Shown here in pieces: positions 19,255-23,981 of a stretch of 23,981 nt of DNA. The stretch lies in contig MSJI02000429.1 in NCBI GenBank assembly GCA_001931905.2, positions 1 to 23,981 on the forward strand, written 5' to 3'. This DNA comes from Cladosporium sp. IMV 00045. Taxonomy: Eukaryota; Ascomycota; Dothideomycetes; Cladosporiales; Cladosporiaceae. The position numbers and the translations under genes are program-made. Under the pieces are notes generated by a model that saw nothing but the letters and a program-made list of their open reading frames with translations, searched no databases and was not told the origin of the DNA. Position 1 is the stretch's first letter. Each line of letters starts with the position of its first letter.

Positions 19255-19641
19255 CTTGTGTGTATGGCGACGGATTTCCATGGGCGAAGTGAAAGATCTC
19301 AATATGGTCTTTTCTTCGCGTTTTATAGCCGATCGAGCGCTGTCCTAGTTTGTAAAGACATGACGTCGAACAGCCACATGCCCAAACTCTCAATGCAACC
19401 CCGCTCGTTGTTCGCCCTGTCGATCATCCCATCCGACAGCAAGATCCTGTTGGTGTAAAGATCTGGTATAGAGCTATCGAAGACAGACAATTTTCCTGTC
19501 TGAGCTTTCTCTGAAAGCTACTGAGTCGAAAAGATCATCCAAAGTCAAGCTTGGAAAGGACGAAGAACGGCTTCCTGGGACTTCGTCATAGCAAATCACT
19601 CCAATCTCCGTCTAATACATGTACATGTAGTCTATACCACC
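19255..19641. other. Upstream region of the GH130 gene
   Basis: These 387 bases lie between the GH130 start and the stop of the dehydrogenase gene, both on the minus strand. They hold the GH130 promoter, including the TATA box, and the dehydrogenase 3' end. No other gene was seen. Confidence 0.5.
19321..19327 (-). promoter_or_regulatory. TATA box of the GH130 gene
   Basis: The minus strand reads TATAAAA here, 66 bases before the ATG at 19254 and 39 before the ATG at 19281. With initiation about 30 bases downstream, the 19254 start has a short but normal leader. Confidence 0.6.
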
Positions 19642-20738
19642 TTAGCTCCCCTCAGCCTCTTTCCCCTTCTCCAACAGCCGCCTCGTCTCAAACTTCTTCA
19701 ATTCCACCTCCTCAGGAAAGTCCTTCCTCCAGTCCTCCCTGCCCCCCAAATGCCTATAAACAACCCTCGAGTCCAAATCCCTACACTGCGGATCCACACT
19801 GGTCTCCTCATAAACCCTCAACCCCTCCTTCCCCAATGCAAGATCCACCCCAACCCTCTCCGCAGTATCAACGGCGAGGCCAAAATCTTTCTTCATCAAC
19901 TGCACCCGAAACCCGCCCTGATACCCTTTACTCGCGGGCGCATCGGGCGAAAGTCCAGGAACAGGACACCAATCATCGCAAATGGACGACTGCGCGGTGG
20001 AAGTATGGAAGACGTTCGCCAGCACGCGTGGGTCCATTCCGGACGCCATGCCGATGTTCATCGCCTCGCTGACGGCGATGGCGATCAGCCCGCTGCAGTA
20101 GTTGTTGCACAGCTTGGCCGTGAGACCCAGCGAGGACCCGCCGCAGGGGAAGATGTTGCCGCCCATCAGACCTAGCAGGCGCTGCAGGAGCGCGATGTTG
20201 GAGTCGTTGTTGGCGCAGCCGAGCATGAATGTCAGAGTCGCTTTCTCGGCTCCTAGGGCGCCTCCGGACACCGGTGAGTCGTAGAAGCGTGCGTCTGGGT
20301 GGCGGGAGGCGACTGCGTCGCGGACGGCGAGGGAGGTGCCTGTGTCGATTGTACTGCAGTCAATGAGGATTTTGGTGCCGAGGTCGCTCGCCAGCACGCC
20401 GGTGCTTTCGGTCAAGTAGACGGAGCGCACGTGGCTGCCTTCGGGGACCATGGAAATTATGATATCCTGTGGTATTGTGCACGGTGAGCCTTTGTTGTCT
20501 GGAGAGAGATGAACAGGACTGTGCGATTGCATACTGACTTGTCGACCACTTCCTTCGAGCTGCGGCAGGCGTGCACTCTGCCAGTTCTGTTTGCGACGAA
20601 TGCGTCGACCGAGTCTTGAACGATGTCGAAGACGTGGAACTGTGTGTTGTTGGGCATTTTGGCTAGTAGGTTGCGGACCATGGGGAGGCCCATGATCCCC
20701 AGGCCGATCCAGCCGACGTTATTGGGGTAGTCGGCCAT
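19642..20738 (-). CDS. 3-hydroxyisobutyrate dehydrogenase-like enzyme
   Basis: This is an NAD(P)-dependent beta-hydroxyacid dehydrogenase. 3-Hydroxyisobutyrate oxidation (valine breakdown) is the best-known role of the family. Two exons (20738-20535 and 20466-19642) with a 68-nt phase-0 intron (GTATGC...CACAG) give 342 residues reading EVVDKS-DIIISMVPEG. Motifs: Rossmann GLGIMG (12-17), DCSTID (105-110), DSPVSGG (131-137), the catalytic lysine K186 in GLTAKLCNNY, and KKDFGLA (260-266). The C-terminus is longer than in bacterial members and carries no peroxisomal SKL. An in-frame ATG at 20813 would add 25 residues with no acidic residue, possibly a mitochondrial presequence. A 15-codon upstream frame (20817-20770) overlaps that ATG. 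I prefer 20738 because the fold starts there, but either is possible. Related beta-hydroxyacid substrates cannot be excluded. Confidence 0.88.
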
Positions 20739-20999
20739 CTGTAAAAGGATAGAATTATTGGCGACAGATTTAGATGCTGAGGAAAGGCAACAATGCGTCC
20801 TTGAAATAATCATTCATGTTAAATACATGTGTCGAAGAGCTCCCGAATGGATCTCATCACACACTCGGTTGAAACGCAGCGGGGTTTGCGGGGCATGCGA
20901 GATCTGATGACATGGATCCGATGTAGGACGTGACGTATGCGCATTGACGTGCAACAGATAATGCTGTGAAGATCATTGACAATTCTCGATATTTTCGTA

Positions 21000-23480
21000 C
21001 TATTCGTGATCGCCTGCTTCAACTTGCATGGCATCCTCCTGACTCTCACCACTGGCATCCTTCCTCGTGGTGGTGCTGCGCGTCCCACGCGGCGTCTCGA
21101 CGGCCTTGACAATCGCTTCTCCTTCCTCGGGACTCAGAACGCTATCGAGAATATCATGCGCGGCCTCAATGACCTCCGTCTGAATGCCCGCTTCGAAAAC
21201 GAGTTGCTCGCTGAACGCGACGCGCGACATGCTAATGAGAAAGAAATGATATCCACCTCGCTCCGCTCCGAGCTTTTCGGTGAGATTGATGAGATTCTCG
21301 AAAGTGTGCAGTAAGTGATGGAGAATGCGGACGGACATGTTCACTGTCTTGATGATGAGTTCGTGGACTGTTGGCTCTGCATCATCGTCGCTGCTGCTGC
21401 TGCTGTGTTGGTGTCGACGAGCGGAGGGACAGATGGCGTAGAGTTTCCCAATTTGTCCATTCAAGAATTTGACAAGTTTACCGATTGCAGTGCGATGTTG
21501 CGCTAGGACTTGGCCGCCGTGGTCTGTAAGACACAATCTTCTGAACACGTTCAGAGCCCCGATGCGAAGCTCGGCGATCTCTCCCTCGGTGAAGGGAGGC
21601 TCACCTTGAGGCGCTTCGGGAACCTCAAATAACCAGGTGATTAATCGATCCAGAGTCGCTCGTTCTTGTTGGATTTGCTGGGTGGCATCTTGGCTGATTG
21701 ACCCAAATGAAGTGTCTAGCACCGATGTTGATAGAATTCGCAAGGTCTTTATGATTCGAGGAATCGGTTGCACTTTGTTGAGAATCAGGAGAGATCCCTT
21801 GAAATGTATTTGCCGCCAAAAGGCTTCAATTCGCTCGGGATCCAGAGCCGCGGACTGGTTGAGGAAGAGTAGGAAATCGACTATATCGTCGACATTTACT
21901 TTGGTGAATAGCTCGTCTTGGGCTTTGTAGTCAAAATTCGTAGGGAATGATGCGCGCTGCATTTGCACCACCGGCGTGATCACCAAGTCGATGGATTGTA
22001 GACATATCGGTACGGCTTCTTCGACAAGCTTTGATATCTGCGCCGACAGTTCAAAGCATAAAGAGGCGCGGAGCATGTCAAGGACCAGGCCTACCGGCGC
22101 ATACGTCTTTTCGTGCAAACAAGACGACCACAGTCCAAGTAAGATTCGGGCGATCTCGAGGGCCAGATTATTCGAGGAGGATGTTGACATGGAGACGGCA
22201 AGCTTGTCGAGGAAATGAGACGCTAGCGACTGTTCTGGAGAGGACTGGAAGCTATGCTTGGAAAGTAGCTCTATCGCAAGTTCTTTGCCTCCACGGTATT
22301 TGTGATTGAGCATCCGCTGCACAAGCTCGTACCGCTCTCGAGCGTTGATAGAGTCTGAGCCGGTGCTCGTGGGAATTGCAGATTGGATCGTGTGCTCTCC
22401 GCTCGTCTCTCGTGAGGGCTGAGGAGGCTGCATGAAGGAGAGCGTAGGCAAGGGGCTATCCTGCGCTGAACGCTTCCGCTTTGCTCCAGCAGATGGTGTT
22501 TGGTCTTTACCCTTCTCTCTACTGCGGCTTGGGCTAACCAGCTGTACTTCGTCATCATCGAAGCCATCGCCGAGACCTTGCTTCCTTTTCCGAGGGGTGT
22601 CCTTCTCTTTGATCGGTCGTGTTTTGCTCGAACCCACCGTCCTCTTCGACTTTTCCGCTTCCTGTGCCAGATCATGTTGCAAGAACCGGTTGTCCGTCTC
22701 CATCTGTTCCCTCTGCTTTCGCATAGCGTCCAATTCGGTTTTCTGTTTTGCGGCCTCGTCTGCATGCAGCTGTTGCATAACAGCCAACCGCCGCTCAAAC
22801 TCTTTGGCAGCCTTTGCCTCTTTCGCACGAACGATGGAAATCTCTCCCTGTTTGGTGGCTGCAGCCTTGCGGGCCTCTTCTTCCAAGCGCTGCAACCGTG
22901 TCTTCTCGGCTTCGAGTTCTGCGATGCGTGCGAGAAGCCCAGATGTCTCCGGGTTGGCGCGTGACTTATGCTGGAGATGCGGTGCTTGTCCCCATTGTTG
23001 CGCTTGCTGTGCATCAGCGCCCATCTCTGCGTCGGCGGCGGCGAAAGCAGCAGCAGTTTCTGGGTCGACGGAGCGGGATGTTGTACGTGAGGCAGAACGA
23101 GATGGTACCCTCGTTGGTGGACCAGACGCAGGTTGAATGACCATGCTCGGCTCGTCTAGGTCAATTACGTTCTCGTCATCGAAGCCATAGTCGGACGATG
23201 GCATGTCCGGGACATTGGATGGGGGAGCAGGTCTGGACTGCGACCCAGATATGCCGGGTTGCTGGGGTCGTGGAGGCCGCCATGCCAGATTGTTGGTCGT
23301 CTTTTGCGAGCGATACAGGCTGGAGGTATTGTGTGCCTGCTTCCTTAGATTGGTCGAAGGCCGAGGCGCTGGACTCTGGCGCATGCGCTGGGTGGAAGAA
23401 ATGGCATTTCGTTCGAGTTCCGCGAAGGTGTTGTCGGGGATGTCGTCGAGATCGTCATCCAGGAACGAGTCGTCCTCCAT
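21000..23480 (-). CDS. ATRIP/Rad26/UvsD-like DNA damage checkpoint protein
   Basis: This is probably the partner of the ATR-type checkpoint kinase. It would bring the kinase to RPA-coated single-stranded DNA in the nucleus. The gene is one exon of 826 residues starting MEDDSFLDDDLDDIPDNTF. Visible parts: an N-terminal acidic amphipathic stretch (about 3-25), the kind of segment that binds RPA in ATRIP and Ddc2; a low-complexity Pro/Ser/Gln region with SQ/TQ sites (for example T30-Q31, S58-Q59, S80-Q81); a second acidic patch (DYGFDDENVIDLDE, 97-110); a long charged coiled coil (about 181-278); two basic nuclear-localisation-like clusters (PRKRK near 300, AKRKRS near 335); and a long helical C-terminal half (about 380-800), as expected for the ATR-binding repeats. 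The family is diverged and I rely on architecture and the acidic and basic motifs, so another coiled-coil nuclear protein is possible. Confidence 0.72.
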   Translation of the reverse strand: MEDDSFLDDDLDDIPDNTFAELERNAISSTQRMRQSPAPRPSTNLRKQAHNTSSLYRSQKTTNNLAWRPPRPQQPGISGSQSRPAPPSNVPDMPSSDYGFDDENVIDLDEPSMVIQPASGPPTRVPSRSASRTTSRSVDPETAAAFAAADAEMGADAQQAQQWGQAPHLQHKSRANPETSGLLARIAELEAEKTRLQRLEEEARKAAATKQGEISIVRAKEAKAAKEFERRLAVMQQLHADEAAKQKTELDAMRKQREQMETDNRFLQHDLAQEAEKSKRTVGSSKTRPIKEKDTPRKRKQGLGDGFDDDEVQLVSPSRSREKGKDQTPSAGAKRKRSAQDSPLPTLSFMQPPQPSRETSGEHTIQSAIPTSTGSDSINARERYELVQRMLNHKYRGGKELAIELLSKHSFQSSPEQSLASHFLDKLAVSMSTSSSNNLALEIARILLGLWSSCLHEKTYAPVGLVLDMLRASLCFELSAQISKLVEEAVPICLQSIDLVITPVVQMQRASFPTNFDYKAQDELFTKVNVDDIVDFLLFLNQSAALDPERIEAFWRQIHFKGSLLILNKVQPIPRIIKTLRILSTSVLDTSFGSISQDATQQIQQERATLDRLITWLFEVPEAPQGEPPFTEGEIAELRIGALNVFRRLCLTDHGGQVLAQHRTAIGKLVKFLNGQIGKLYAICPSARRHQHSSSSSDDDAEPTVHELIIKTVNMSVRILHHLLHTFENLINLTEKLGAERGGYHFFLISMSRVAFSEQLVFEAGIQTEVIEAAHDILDSVLSPEEGEAIVKAVETPRGTRSTTTRKDASGESQEDAMQVEAGDHE

Positions 23481-23981
23481 CTTTGTGTATTTGTCTGATC
23501 ATCACCATGCTTGGCCGGGAGTGAGGGTGTGGCGGGGAAGCATCAACATTGACTAGCAGATAATATCAGACAATGAAAGATGGATCGCCCTGCAGGTCAG
23601 ACTTTCACATGTTGCAGCTCGACAGAGGTCAACAGCCTACAGTACAGCCTTAGCCTACAGCCACTGACTCTCTCCATCACCCTTCACAGCCTGCGCCAAG
23701 AACTTTCAGCTGCCTGTTGCCGTCATCGCGCAGGTAGGGGGAGAAATACATGTACCAACATCCGGAGCTCTTCCAGCAACGTCGCAACCCGGCATCTCGA
23801 CAGTCTCGCCTGACGCCCGATTTGCGCTCACAAATATGCTTGCTTGCAACGCTTAGTTCACCATCTCCCAACCAGCTTCCACGGCCACCTCGCTTTCGCA
23901 ACCTGCGCGCGCTTAGCCAACAGCTTCCGCCTACGCTATCGCCAACAGACGAAGACCCTCGCAAGGCCTCTTCATACTTCT
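23481..23981. other. Upstream of the checkpoint gene to window end
   Basis: These 501 bases should hold the checkpoint gene promoter and perhaps the edge of another gene past the window. Short open frames occur on both strands, but none shows recognisable motifs. Confidence 0.45.

Noticed and set aside
22432..23136. Plus-strand open frame of 234 codons
   Set aside because: It lies fully antisense to the checkpoint gene, and its Ser/Arg/Cys-rich content mirrors the coding strand.

Overview
The window looks like a piece of nuclear genome from a filamentous ascomycete (Pezizomycotina, plausibly Dothideomycetes). Reasons: short 58-120 nt GT-AG introns with CTAAC-like branch sites; a single dispersed 5S rRNA gene outside any rDNA array; a fungal-type phytochrome hybrid kinase; a CBM1-containing secreted cellulase; and transposon remains whose stop codons fit CpA-to-TpA change. 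The exact genus cannot be read from the sequence.

Layout. Positions 1-4480 are a gene graveyard: a C/T-rich LTR-like leader, a broken Ty3/gypsy-type gag (683-2611) with no pol after it, and a decayed ankyrin-repeat gene scattered over all three frames (about 2785-4474). A 5S rRNA gene on the minus strand (4647-4766) separates this from intact genes. Then come a phytochrome histidine kinase/response regulator (5084-8879, minus) and, divergently across 1.24 kb, a GH5 subfamily 5 endoglucanase with an N-terminal CBM1 (10118-11610, plus). Next are a small fragment resembling the 5' part of 5S rRNA (12028-12068, minus), an F-box gene interrupted by one in-frame TAG (12110-13516, minus), and a small two-TM protein of unknown function whose first exon lacks an ATG (14154-14882, minus). 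An MFS sugar transporter (15895-17724, plus) converges with a secreted GH130-type enzyme (18037-19254, minus). The window ends with a 3-hydroxyisobutyrate-dehydrogenase-like enzyme (19642-20738, minus) and an ATRIP/Rad26/UvsD-like checkpoint protein (21000-23480, minus).

How the genes might work together. Three genes concern extracellular polysaccharide use: the cellulase, the sugar transporter and the GH130 enzyme. They lie within about 9 kb of one another, but the F-box and membrane-protein genes sit between, so this is a loose neighbourhood rather than a proven cluster. The phytochrome and cellulase share an upstream region, which makes shared light control a testable but unproven idea. 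The dehydrogenase and the checkpoint gene look like ordinary housekeeping genes. I see no CRISPR array, secondary-metabolite core gene, or clearly new multi-gene system. The most unusual items are the single-nonsense F-box gene, the missing ATG of the small membrane protein, and the two 5S-related loci.
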